A DNA stretch of 64,000 nucleotides, taken from positions 443,003 through 507,002 of the forward strand of contig NZ_FUWZ01000005.1 of assembly GCF_900167135.1 (NCBI RefSeq), written 5' to 3'. Position 1 is the stretch's first letter. Each line of letters starts with the position of its first letter. Position numbers and translations under genes: made by a program. Below, in pieces: positions 42,730-50,445 of this stretch. The stretch is from Chitinophaga eiseniae (lineage in GTDB: Bacteria; Bacteroidota; Bacteroidia; Chitinophagales; Chitinophagaceae). The notes beneath the pieces were generated by a model. It did not search any database. It was given only the letters and a program-made list of their open reading frames with translations, and had not been told where the DNA came from.

Positions 42730-42775
42730 AAAAAAGGATACATAAAACAGTTTTACTTTTAGTGTATCCTTTTTT
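42730..42775. repeat. 13-bp perfect inverted repeat upstream of the DUF1016 gene
   Basis: AAAAAAGGATACA (42730-42742) and TGTATCCTTTTTT (42763-42775), 20 nt apart. It lies directly beside the IS end and ~77 nt before the DUF1016 start; it could be an operator or a terminator. Confidence 0.7.
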
Positions 42776-42851
42776 AATTCGTTCACTTTATGTGTCCTGC
42801 CATTATTGAATTTTTCAGTAAGTTTGAAAGCCCAAACAATGGTCATTGTTT

Positions 42852-43862
42852 ATGCTTGAGAAATCATTTCTTGCAGATATTAGAAAAATGCTTTCAGCTG
42901 CCAGGCAAAAAGCATATGCTGCTGTTAGTTCTACAATGGTGGATGCTTATTGGCAGATTGGCAAACGTATTATTGAGGAAGAACAAAATGGAAATGAAAA
43001 AACTAATTATGGAACCTTTTTATTGAAAGAATTGGCCAAACATTTGACAATAGAGTTTGGAAAAGGATTTGAAGAAAGGGAGTTGCGTCGTATAAGGCAA
43101 TTTTACCAGACATTTCCAATTCGGGACGCACTGCGTCCCGAATTGACCTGGACGCATTATAGAATATTATTGCGTGTAGAAAGCTCAACTGCACGGGATT
43201 ACTATATAAGCGAAACTGCTGCGCAATCATGGAGTACCCGGCAGTTGGAACGCAATATCAATACACTATATTATGAACGCTTATTATCTACACAAAATAA
43301 AAGTGCTGCATTAAGAGATGAGCTACACATGGAAAAGGTTATATCAAGCGATATTATTAAAGACCCGTATGTTTTAGAATTCTTGGGATTGGAGCGGCCA
43401 ACAGGATATTCGGAAAGCGAGATCGAAACCGCCATTATTAGTAATTTGCAATCGTTTTTACTGGAATTAGGTAAAGGATTTTCATTTGTAGGCAGGCAAT
43501 ATCGAATTAAAACTGACACAAAAGTCTTTTATATAGATTTGGTGTTTTATAACTACATTTTAAAGTGTTTCGTATTAATTGATTTGAAAATCAATGAATT
43601 AACACATCAAGATATCGGGCAAATGGATATGTATGTACGTATGTTCGAAGACCTGAAAAAAACAGAGGGTGATAATCCAACGATTGGAATAATATTCTGT
43701 GCCGAAAAAGATCATACGATAGTAAAGTACAGCATACTTGAAGAAAATAAACAATTATTTGCATCGAAGTACCGACTTGTTTTACCAACTGAAGAAGAAT
43801 TGAGAGCCGAACTAGAGAGAGAAAAACAGTTGATCCGTGAACAAATTGAAAGCAGAAATTAG
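42852..43862 (+). CDS. DUF1016-family (YhcG-type) PD-(D/E)XK nuclease
   Basis: The ATG at 42852 (MLEKSFLADIRKMLSAARQK) gives 336 aa, the usual size. The N-terminal DUF1016_N helical domain contains VDAYWQIGKRIIEEEQNG and FEERELRRIRQFYQTFP; the C-terminal nuclease domain has FYIDLVFYNYILKCFVLIDL followed by KINELTHQDIGQMDMYV, with candidate catalytic D, D/K residues. The family is common in defence and mobile regions. The gene is A+T-richer than its neighbours, sits between two parts of a broken ISAon1, and has an inverted tRNA-Lys 3' copy just downstream, so it was probably acquired. Confidence 0.92.
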   Translation: MLEKSFLADIRKMLSAARQKAYAAVSSTMVDAYWQIGKRIIEEEQNGNEKTNYGTFLLKELAKHLTIEFGKGFEERELRRIRQFYQTFPIRDALRPELTWTHYRILLRVESSTARDYYISETAAQSWSTRQLERNINTLYYERLLSTQNKSAALRDELHMEKVISSDIIKDPYVLEFLGLERPTGYSESEIETAIISNLQSFLLELGKGFSFVGRQYRIKTDTKVFYIDLVFYNYILKCFVLIDLKINELTHQDIGQMDMYVRMFEDLKKTEGDNPTIGIIFCAEKDHTIVKYSILEENKQLFASKYRLVLPTEEELRAELEREKQLIREQIESRN

Positions 43863-43904
43863 TAAAACGGTTCTGGTATAAAATAAGTTATTCCAGAAGG
43901 ATAT

Positions 43905-43968
43905 AGTCTCAGCGGGATCACAGAAACTTTCCAAAACCTGTGCTGGTCAAAGGTTTTGTTCTTTTAAG
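43905..43968 (+). repeat. Copy of the tRNA-Lys 3' end with its terminator
   Basis: 43905-43924 matches the tRNA-Lys 3' end and the next bases in 19 of 20 positions (one C to T change). The following sequence has the same plan as the terminator beyond the tRNA: ACTT, then an AAAACCT...AGGTTTT stem and a T-rich tail. It has the opposite orientation to the intact tRNA. Possibly an attachment-site scar. Confidence 0.7.
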
Positions 43969-43980
43969 GGGATATTATCC

Positions 43981-44163
43981 ATCAAAACCGTTGCCAGGAC
44001 TATCAGAACTCATTATCTGGGCATCCTCAACTTCTTCAATAACAGAGCGACAAATGCTGCTGCAGAGGCTTTTAATGCCAAAATAAAATCCTTTAGAAAT
44101 GCGCTAAGAGGTGTACGGGATATAGAATTTTTTCTCTACCGATTAACTAAATTATATGCTTAA
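43981..44163 (+). pseudogene. ISAon1 transposase C-terminal fragment
   Basis: The plus frame encodes KTVARTIRTHYLGILNFFNN, then RATNAAAEAFNAKIKSFRNA and ends IEFFLYRLTKLYA with a stop at 44161. This is the conserved C-terminal end of the ISAon1/ISL3-type transposase and is exactly the portion missing from the minus-strand copy at 41526. Confidence 0.88.
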
Positions 44164-44164
44164 C

Positions 44165-44199
44165 TTTTTACGCTATCCCCCAACCTTTCAACTTGATCC
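44165..44199 (+). mobile_element. ISAon1 3' terminal sequence
   Basis: The block TTTTTACGCTATCCCC... to TTGATCC begins 2 nt after the transposase stop and matches 42694-42728 in 33 of 35 positions, so it is the other end of an ISAon1 element. Confidence 0.82.
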
Positions 44200-44240
44200 G
44201 TTATATAAAAGGAGCTCGACTAAACGCTCAACTAAAAAAA

Positions 44241-44270
44241 CAAAACCCCGCGACTAGCGCGAGGTTTGCA
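44241..44270 (-). terminator. Terminator of tRNA-Lys
   Basis: On the minus strand AAACCTCGCG-CTAGT-CGCGGGGTTT forms a stem with one mismatch, followed by a T run, starting ~13 nt after the tRNA 3' end. Confidence 0.8.
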
Positions 44271-44279
44271 AGTTGTCTG

Positions 44280-44352
44280 TGATCCCGCTGGGACTCGAAC
44301 CCAGGGCCCATACATTAAAAGTGTATTGCTCTACCAACTGAGCTACGGAATC
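44280..44352 (-). tRNA. tRNA-Lys (anticodon TTT)
   Basis: 73 nt without encoded CCA. The acceptor pairs GATTCCG with CGGGATC (one G-T wobble). The D arm GCTCAGTTGGTAGAGC, the anticodon stem ATACA/TGTAT with loop CTTTTAA (anticodon TTT), and the T arm CTGGGTTCGAGTCCCAG are complete. Discriminator base is A. Confidence 0.97.
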
Positions 44353-44372
44353 GTTTTCAATTGATTGGAGCG

Positions 44373-44403
44373 CGAAGGTATATAATTATTCCATACTTCC
44401 AAA
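44373..44403 (-). promoter_or_regulatory. Promoter of tRNA-Lys
   Basis: Minus strand TTTG (44403-44400), 19 nt, TACCTTCG (44380-44373). This is the Bacteroidota -33/-7 pattern with one mismatch in the -7 element, 20 nt before the tRNA. Confidence 0.8.
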
Positions 44404-44411
44404 AAAATATT

Positions 44412-45146
44412 TTACGGAATAAACAATCTATCCCCGAAACTATCGCCGATAGTGGCTTTCAGCTTTTCTTTTGTCAAGTAACAATGATTGATAGCCTCCA
44501 TATGTACGGCGGTTACGCGGGTGTTTGCAGGGTGTTGCAGCACCTGCAGTACATCTTCTGCTGTCATGGTAATGGGATCGCCGGTAAGGAACTGTGCGGC
44601 GCCGGCGTTAACGATGGTGTCGGTAGGTTGGTACTGGTCCAGCGTAGCTTTTACTTCGTCGCACCAGATGGTGTCGCCGGCGATGTAGAGGCGGTCGGCG
44701 CCTTCTTCCAGTACGAAGCCGGATACGGGCGCCATCAGTTTACCGATATCGCCGGTACCGTGTTGTCCACCGGTGCGGGATATACGAATTCCTTCCCAGG
44801 TGGTGGTGTCGTGAACGGGGATCAGTTGTGTAAAGCCTTGTGCGGTGAGTTTTTCCACATCTTCCGGCTGGCAGAACAGCGGCAGGTGTTTAGGCACCAG
44901 CTGTTGCGCGGCCACGTCCCAGTGGTCACGGTGAAGATGGGTGACGATCACCGCATCGATGGTGTCCAGCAGCGCTGCCAGTTCGGTATGGCTGAGCGGC
45001 AGGTCGATGAGAGGGTTACGGCGGGTGTTGGCGGCGTTGGGCACTGTATCGAGCGCGTCTTTGTGGCTGAGCATCGGGTCGACCAGGATCTTATGTGTAC
45101 CCCATGCTATCACTACGGTAGCGTGGCGGAGAAAATGAATATGCAT
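44412..45146 (-). CDS. MBL-fold metallo-hydrolase
   Basis: The ATG at 45146 (MHIHFLRHATVVIAWGTHKI) gives 244 aa. The metal-binding motif THLHRDHWD (HxHxDH), LVDPMLSHKD near the N terminus, GQHGTGDIGKLMAPVSGFVL with a metal-ligand His, and DRLYIAGDTIW (Asp bridging ligand) match UlaG-type/beta-lactamase-like hydrolases. It acts in the cytoplasm on an unknown ester or lactone. It is separated from coaA by a terminator, so it is transcribed independently. Confidence 0.9.
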   Translation of the reverse strand: MHIHFLRHATVVIAWGTHKILVDPMLSHKDALDTVPNAANTRRNPLIDLPLSHTELAALLDTIDAVIVTHLHRDHWDVAAQQLVPKHLPLFCQPEDVEKLTAQGFTQLIPVHDTTTWEGIRISRTGGQHGTGDIGKLMAPVSGFVLEEGADRLYIAGDTIWCDEVKATLDQYQPTDTIVNAGAAQFLTGDPITMTAEDVLQVLQHPANTRVTAVHMEAINHCYLTKEKLKATIGDSFGDRLFIP

Positions 45147-45184
45147 GACAGTGAAAATTTGCAACAAATATAGCGCAAAAAATA

Positions 45185-45207
45185 GTCCGTGCCTGCTAAG
45201 CACGGAC
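45185..45207 (-). terminator. Rho-independent terminator of the aldehyde dehydrogenase-coaA operon
   Basis: GTCCGTGC/GCACGGAC 8-bp perfect stem, 7-nt loop; on the minus strand it is followed by TATTTTTT. It lies 31 nt after the coaA stop. Confidence 0.85.
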
Positions 45208-45238
45208 CTGTTGTCATATAACGCTAATGAATAAACGC

Positions 45239-46198
45239 TTATGCCTTCCGCAGTTTTACCGACTGCACAAAATGATGATGTCCTTTTTCCAGGATCAGGC
45301 TGGCGCGGTAGCGGGTGGGAGCGATGTTATGCTCCAGGTTGGGTTTGTTGATGTCTTCCCATATTTGCGTGGCCAGTTCCACGGTGGCGGTATCTGACAG
45401 GTGGGCGTAGCGGTGGAAGAAAGACTCGGGGTTCTGGAAGGCGGTGGCCCGTAAGGACTCAAACCGGGAGATGTACCACTTACGGATATCTTTTTCTGCG
45501 GCATCTACATAAATGGAGAAATCGAAGAAATCAGACACGAAGATGGCCGGGTCTTTCTGTTGCTGGCGCGGTCGTACCTGCAGCACGTTCACGCCTTCTA
45601 CGATCACGATGTCGGGTTGTTCTATCCACTGCAGCTGGCCGGGGAGCACGTCATATTCCAGGTGGGAATAGAGCGGCGCAGCCACGCGTTCTTTACCGGA
45701 TTTTACATCGGCGAGGAAATGGATCAGCCTTTTGATATCATAACTTTCAGGGAAACCTTTGCGGTTCATGATATTATTGGCTTCCAGCGTTTTGTTGGGA
45801 TACAGGAACCCGTCAGTGGTGACGAGGTCCACCCGCGGATGATCAGGCCATGCCTGCAACAGCCGTTGCAATACCCTGGCGGTGGTGCTTTTGCCCACGG
45901 CCACGCTGCCCGCGATGCCGATGATATAGGGCACTTTCAGCACCTGGCTGCCAAGGAAGCTGCTGGTGGCTTTATGCAACGCCTGTGAGGATTTTACGTA
46001 TAAGTTGAGCAGGTGGGCCAGCGGCAGGTATATCTGGGTGATTTCTTCCTGCGTAAGCGGTTCGTTCATACCGTGGAGCTGTTCCAGGTCGTAGTAGTCC
46101 TGCAGCTGGAGCAGCGCGTCACCGCTTGTCTCTGCCCATTCCTCACGGGAGAAAGTGATATAGGGAGTATATCGTTCTCGTTTAAGGGACGTGGTCAT
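45239..46198 (-). CDS. coaA: Pantothenate kinase, type I
   Basis: The 319-aa enzyme phosphorylates pantothenate, the first and controlling step of CoA synthesis. P-loop GSVAVGKST (res 97-105), VDLVTTDGFLYPN, FPESYDIKRLIHFLADVKSG and YDVLPGQLQWIEQPDIVIVE, then FVSDFFDFSIYVDA, match CoaA. Length is as in E. coli. It starts 7 nt after the aldehyde dehydrogenase stop, so both are co-transcribed. Confidence 0.96.
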   Translation of the reverse strand: MTTSLKRERYTPYITFSREEWAETSGDALLQLQDYYDLEQLHGMNEPLTQEEITQIYLPLAHLLNLYVKSSQALHKATSSFLGSQVLKVPYIIGIAGSVAVGKSTTARVLQRLLQAWPDHPRVDLVTTDGFLYPNKTLEANNIMNRKGFPESYDIKRLIHFLADVKSGKERVAAPLYSHLEYDVLPGQLQWIEQPDIVIVEGVNVLQVRPRQQQKDPAIFVSDFFDFSIYVDAAEKDIRKWYISRFESLRATAFQNPESFFHRYAHLSDTATVELATQIWEDINKPNLEHNIAPTRYRASLILEKGHHHFVQSVKLRKA

Positions 46199-46205
46199 TT
46201 TACAG

Positions 46206-47561
46206 TTATTGTTGTATATAAACAGTCTTGATGTTCAAAAATTCGTGTGTGCCTTCCAGTGACAGCTCCCGGCCATAGCCCGATTGTTTCACGCCGCCAA
46301 AAGGCAGGCGGGCATCGGAGCGCACCATGGCGTTGATAAATACGTTGCCGCTTTCTATCCGTGAGGAGAGGCGGGCGGCTTTATCCAGGTCGCTGGTCCA
46401 GAGCGCGGAGCCAAGGCCGAAATCGGTCTCGTTGGCCAGCGCAATGGCCTCGTCTTCGTCGGCCGCTTCAATGATCACCGCCAGCGGGCCGAAGGTCTCT
46501 TCCCGGAAAGCAGTCATATCGCTGGTGACACCTGTCAGCAGCGTGGGGGCAAAGTTACATCCTTCATAGGTGCCGCCCAATTCCAGTTTGGCGCCCTGGC
46601 GGATGGTGTCCTGCAGTTGTTTGCCCAGTTCCTCCGCCAGGTCCGGGCGGGCCATGGGCCCCATGTTGGTGCTCTCCAGCATAGGATCGCCCTGCTGAAG
46701 ATGCTCCAGCAGCCGGCGCACTTCCGCGGTAAACGCAGGCACGATCTCTTTCTCTACGATCCAGCGTTTGGCGGCGATGCAGGACTGCCCTGCATTCTGC
46801 ATACGTCCCTGTACGGCCGTCCGCGCAGCGGCTTCCAGGTCGGCATCTTTCAACACGATGAACGGATCACTGCCTCCCAGCTCCAATACTGTTTTCTTCA
46901 GGTATTTGCCTGCCAGTGCGGCCACGCTTTTGCCGGCAGGGGTGCTGCCGGTCAGCGTTACGCCCTGTACCCGCGGATCGGCTACTATCGGCTCCAGGTC
47001 TTTGGAGGATACGAGCAGCGACTGAAAAACACCCTCGGGAAATCCTGATTCCATAAACACTTTCTCGATGGCCAGTGAACAGCCGCTCACATTGCTGGCA
47101 TGTTTCAGCAACCCGGTATTGCCGGCTAATATATTGGGGATGGCAAAACGGAAAACCTGCCAGTAGGGGAAATTCCAGGGCATGATCGCCAGGATGATGC
47201 CCTTCGGCTCATAACTGACGTAACTCTTATAGGCGTCGGAGGGTATAGGCCGCGGCTGTAATATTTCAGTGATGTTTTCGGCGAAGTATTCGGCGGTGGA
47301 AGCACATTTCAGCACTTCGGCGCGGGCTTCCTTCAGCGTTTTGCCCATCTCTTGCGTGATCAGCGTAGCATGTGTTTCCACGTTCTCCTTCAGTGAACGG
47401 GCAACCTGCATCATCCATTCCCGGCGCTGTTCCAGCGGTACCTGCAACAACGTACGGTAGGCCTTTTCTCCTGTCAGTAGCTTCTGTTCGATTTCCGCTT
47501 TGGTGTGCGGCTTGTATTCAGCAATGGTCTTCTGTGTAAACGGATGGATACTTGTAAACAT
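46206..47561 (-). CDS. gabD: NAD(P)-dependent aldehyde dehydrogenase (succinate-semialdehyde type)
   Basis: The ATG at 47561 (MFTSIHPFTQKTIAEYKPHT) gives 451 aa, the usual length for this short group. Signature: GIILAIMPWNFPYWQVFRFA, GSTPAGKSVAALAGKYLKKT, VLELGGSDPF with the general-base Glu, and MQNAGQSCIAAKRWIV with the catalytic Cys. The best match is the YneI/GabD-like group, which oxidises succinate semialdehyde; other small aldehydes are possible. Overlapping transcription with coaA is likely. Confidence 0.87.
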   Translation of the reverse strand: MFTSIHPFTQKTIAEYKPHTKAEIEQKLLTGEKAYRTLLQVPLEQRREWMMQVARSLKENVETHATLITQEMGKTLKEARAEVLKCASTAEYFAENITEILQPRPIPSDAYKSYVSYEPKGIILAIMPWNFPYWQVFRFAIPNILAGNTGLLKHASNVSGCSLAIEKVFMESGFPEGVFQSLLVSSKDLEPIVADPRVQGVTLTGSTPAGKSVAALAGKYLKKTVLELGGSDPFIVLKDADLEAAARTAVQGRMQNAGQSCIAAKRWIVEKEIVPAFTAEVRRLLEHLQQGDPMLESTNMGPMARPDLAEELGKQLQDTIRQGAKLELGGTYEGCNFAPTLLTGVTSDMTAFREETFGPLAVIIEAADEDEAIALANETDFGLGSALWTSDLDKAARLSSRIESGNVFINAMVRSDARLPFGGVKQSGYGRELSLEGTHEFLNIKTVYIQQ

Positions 47562-47655
47562 AGCTGTAACCTTTTTGCCCGTAAGCAGTGAAATAATCAC
47601 AAATTTAGCCATTTCATATTAAACAGACTTTCGGGCAAGGATGAACGGAGAACTG

Positions 47656-47663
47656 TATCTTTG
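47656..47663 (+). promoter_or_regulatory. -7 promoter element of the MFS gene
   Basis: TATCTTTG matches TAnnTTTG and lies 21 nt before the ATG at 47685. No TTTG at the -33 position. Confidence 0.55.
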
Positions 47664-47684
47664 CACCTCCAAAAGACAGGTTTT

Positions 47685-48842
47685 ATGGCATTAAGCAGAT
47701 GGAATATCATGATCATGGCCTTGTGTACAGGCCTGATCGTCGCTAATATTTATTACAGCCAGCCGCTGCTGGTATTGATGAGCCAGGAATTCGGCGTGTC
47801 TGAAGCCAATGCCGGGCAGGTCACTTTTCTCACACAGGTAGGCTATGCGCTGGGGCTCCTCTTCTGCGTACCCCTGGGTGACAAGCTCGAGCGTAAAGGG
47901 CAGATCATTGCCATGACCGCCACAGCGGTAGCAGCCCTCGCCGCGGCAGGTTTCTCCCAAAACATCCTGATGTTGAAAATCACCGGCCTCCTGATCGGCT
48001 TCACGTCGGTAGTACCCCAGCTTATCCTCCCGCTGGCGGCACACCTGACAGATGCGGCCAACCGCGGAAAAGTGATCGGTACCATTATGAGCGGTCTGCT
48101 GGTCGGTATTCTCCTGTCCCGCACCCTGAGCGGCGTAGTAGGCCACCACTGGGGCTGGCGCGCCATGTTCTTCATCGCGGCAGGCATCAGCGCATTACTG
48201 GTGGTCATTATGGTCTTCTCCTTTCCACAAAGCAAACCACAGTTCACCGGTAGCTACGGCGATCTGATGAAATCCCTGTTTACACTGGCAAAAGAGCAAC
48301 CGATGCTGCGAGAAGCATCCGCTATCAACGCCTGCTGTTTTGCGATGTTCGGCATGTTCTGGACCACCGTTGTGTTCCTGTTGTCTGAGCCACCCTTCCG
48401 GTATACGAGCGAACAGATAGGCCTTATGGGCCTTGCCGCCGCCGCCGGCGCACTGGGGGCGCCGCTGATCGGACGCATCGCCGATAAAAAGAACCCGCGC
48501 ATCGCCATCGGGTACGGTATCATCTTCCTGCTCGCCGGTTATGCGATGTTTTATGTCTTCCAGGCAAACATCATCGGGATCATCGTCGGCATCATCGCGA
48601 TAGACCTGGGCTTACAGGGCATCCATGTGTCCAATCAGACACGCATATACGCACTGGTGCCGGAAGCGCGTAACCGGTTGAATACCGTGTTTATGACGAC
48701 CAGCTTTATCGGTACTTCCCTCGGCTCCGGAATAGGACTGTGGGTATGGTCTGTCGGCAAGTGGAACGGGGTATGTCTTGCAGGCACGTTGTTGATACTC
48801 GCTGCGCTGGCGATTTACCTGGCGACCTATAAAAAGAAATAA
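47685..48842 (+). CDS. MFS transporter (12-TM, AraJ/sugar-efflux-like)
   Basis: The ATG at 47685 (MALSRWNIMIMALCTGLIVA) gives 385 aa with 12 hydrophobic segments. Motif-A-like sequence PLGDKLERKGQI lies after TM2, and GRIADKKNPR at the equivalent place in the second half. YYSQPLLVLMSQEFGVSE after TM1 is typical of the YybF/YgaY-like drug/sugar efflux group. Substrate cannot be told from sequence. A terminator follows. Confidence 0.92.
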   Translation: MALSRWNIMIMALCTGLIVANIYYSQPLLVLMSQEFGVSEANAGQVTFLTQVGYALGLLFCVPLGDKLERKGQIIAMTATAVAALAAAGFSQNILMLKITGLLIGFTSVVPQLILPLAAHLTDAANRGKVIGTIMSGLLVGILLSRTLSGVVGHHWGWRAMFFIAAGISALLVVIMVFSFPQSKPQFTGSYGDLMKSLFTLAKEQPMLREASAINACCFAMFGMFWTTVVFLLSEPPFRYTSEQIGLMGLAAAAGALGAPLIGRIADKKNPRIAIGYGIIFLLAGYAMFYVFQANIIGIIVGIIAIDLGLQGIHVSNQTRIYALVPEARNRLNTVFMTTSFIGTSLGSGIGLWVWSVGKWNGVCLAGTLLILAALAIYLATYKKK

Positions 48843-48871
48843 ATTCTATAATATTGACAGGAAACTGTTTA

Positions 48872-48911
48872 AAAGGGAAAGCCCAAAGCAACTGCTTCGG
48901 GCTTTCCCTTT
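48872..48911. terminator. Bidirectional terminator between MFS and pyk
   Basis: AAAGGGAAAGCCC (48872-48884) pairs perfectly with 48899-48911; the inner bases AAGCA/TGCTT extend the stem. It serves the two convergent genes. Confidence 0.9.
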
Positions 48912-48942
48912 GTAGGATATCGCTAAGAATAATCGTGAAAAA

Positions 48943-50433
48943 CTATTCTACACGCGTAATTTTCAGCATGTTGGTCGGCAGGTGCAGTTTCACCGGCGTG
49001 CTGCCGGTGTTTACGGCCACGTCGCCCACTTTGATGAAACCTCTTTCTTTCAGGATATTGATCTGATCGAATACGATATCATCGAGGCTTTCTTCTTCTT
49101 CGTAGTAGAAGGCGCGTACACCCCAGCTGAGGCTCAGCTGGTTCACCAGCGTTCTTTCTTTGGTGAATACATACAGCGGAGAGCGCGGACGGTAGCTGCT
49201 CAGCATAAAGCCGGTATAGCCGCTCTGGGTCATGCCGATGAGGGCATCTGCATCCAGGTCTTCCGCGATTTTACAAGCGTTGTAGCAGAGCGCGTCGCTG
49301 AGGAAAGTAGGGGAGTGGCGGTGAGGGATCAGGTTACGGTTGTAAATGATCGCTTCTTTTTCCACTTCCATAATGATTTTGTTCATGGTCTGGATCACCA
49401 GTTCCGGGAACTGACCGGTAGCGGTTTCACCACTGAGCATCACGGCGTCGGAGCCTTCCAGTACGGCATTGGCCACGTCGGTGATTTCAGAACGGTTCGG
49501 ACGGGTACGGTCTATCATGCTCTCCATCATCTGCGTAGCCACGATCACAGGCTTCGCACGGTGGATACATTTACGGATAATATCTTTCTGGATCATCGGG
49601 ATCTGCTCTACCGGCAGCTCCACGCCGAGGTCGCCACGGGCAATCATAACGCCGTCACTTTCCCAGATGATTTCTTTCAGGTTCTGGATCGCTTCCGGTT
49701 TTTCGATCTTGGAGATCACTTTGATCTTGGAGTTCCTTGCTTCCAGGCGCTTGCGCAGATCAGCCAGGTCTTTTACGCTGCGTACGAAAGACAGGGCCAC
49801 CCAGTCCAGCTCCTGGTCAATGATGAATTCCAGGTCCACGATGTCTTTCTCTGTCAGCGCAGGTAAGGATACCTTGGTGTCTGGCAGGTTAAAACCTTTT
49901 TTGGAAGACAGTACGCCGGGTAAGCTTACTTCTGCTTTGATTTCACCGGTAGCAGGCAACAGCTCTTTTACTACGGTTTCGATTTTACCATCGTCCAGCA
50001 GGATTTTCTGGCCAATGCGAAGATCTTTATACAGGTCAGGGTAAGAAACATAGATTTTCTCCATGTTGCCCACCACTTTTTCGTTTACAAAGGTGAGGAT
50101 ATCCCCTTTTTTCAGCGGCAGGGCGTTATTTTCAATTTCACCTACGCGGAGTTTCGGTCCCTGAAGGTCTCCAAGCATGGCTACGTTGTAAGGTTCGGTT
50201 TTGTTGATCTGACGGATGTATTCAATGATCCGCAGTTTATCTTCATGCGAGCCGTGGGAGAAATTGAGGCGGAATACGTTCACGCCCGCTTTCACCAGTG
50301 CCAGCAGCTGTTCATAGGTATCACAGGCCGGGCCAACAGTGGCCACGATTTTCGTTTTGCGGGAAGAGTGTGCTCTGCCGGCAGCGTTGTCCATCTGCTT
50401 GTGATAGTATTTCGATAGATCCTTTGTACTCAT
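48943..50433 (-). CDS. pyk: Pyruvate kinase
   Basis: The 496-aa enzyme converts PEP and ADP to pyruvate and ATP. KTKIVATVGPACDTYEQLL, FRLNFSHGSHEDK, SKIEKPEAIQNLKEII with the catalytic Lys, GVMIARGDLGVELPVEQIP and the C-terminal allosteric domain (DALIGMTQSGYTGFMLSSYR) are all present. It has an N-terminal extension of ~25 residues before the first motif. It follows pfkA by 12 nt, so the two irreversible glycolytic steps are made from one transcript. Confidence 0.98.
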   Translation of the reverse strand: MSTKDLSKYYHKQMDNAAGRAHSSRKTKIVATVGPACDTYEQLLALVKAGVNVFRLNFSHGSHEDKLRIIEYIRQINKTEPYNVAMLGDLQGPKLRVGEIENNALPLKKGDILTFVNEKVVGNMEKIYVSYPDLYKDLRIGQKILLDDGKIETVVKELLPATGEIKAEVSLPGVLSSKKGFNLPDTKVSLPALTEKDIVDLEFIIDQELDWVALSFVRSVKDLADLRKRLEARNSKIKVISKIEKPEAIQNLKEIIWESDGVMIARGDLGVELPVEQIPMIQKDIIRKCIHRAKPVIVATQMMESMIDRTRPNRSEITDVANAVLEGSDAVMLSGETATGQFPELVIQTMNKIIMEVEKEAIIYNRNLIPHRHSPTFLSDALCYNACKIAEDLDADALIGMTQSGYTGFMLSSYRPRSPLYVFTKERTLVNQLSLSWGVRAFYYEEEESLDDIVFDQINILKERGFIKVGDVAVNTGSTPVKLHLPTNMLKITRVE

Positions 50434-50445
50434 AAGTCTTATTTT

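Noticed and set aside
48982..49866. 294-codon plus-strand frame inside pyruvate kinase
   Set aside because: Antisense shadow of a clear pyk gene.
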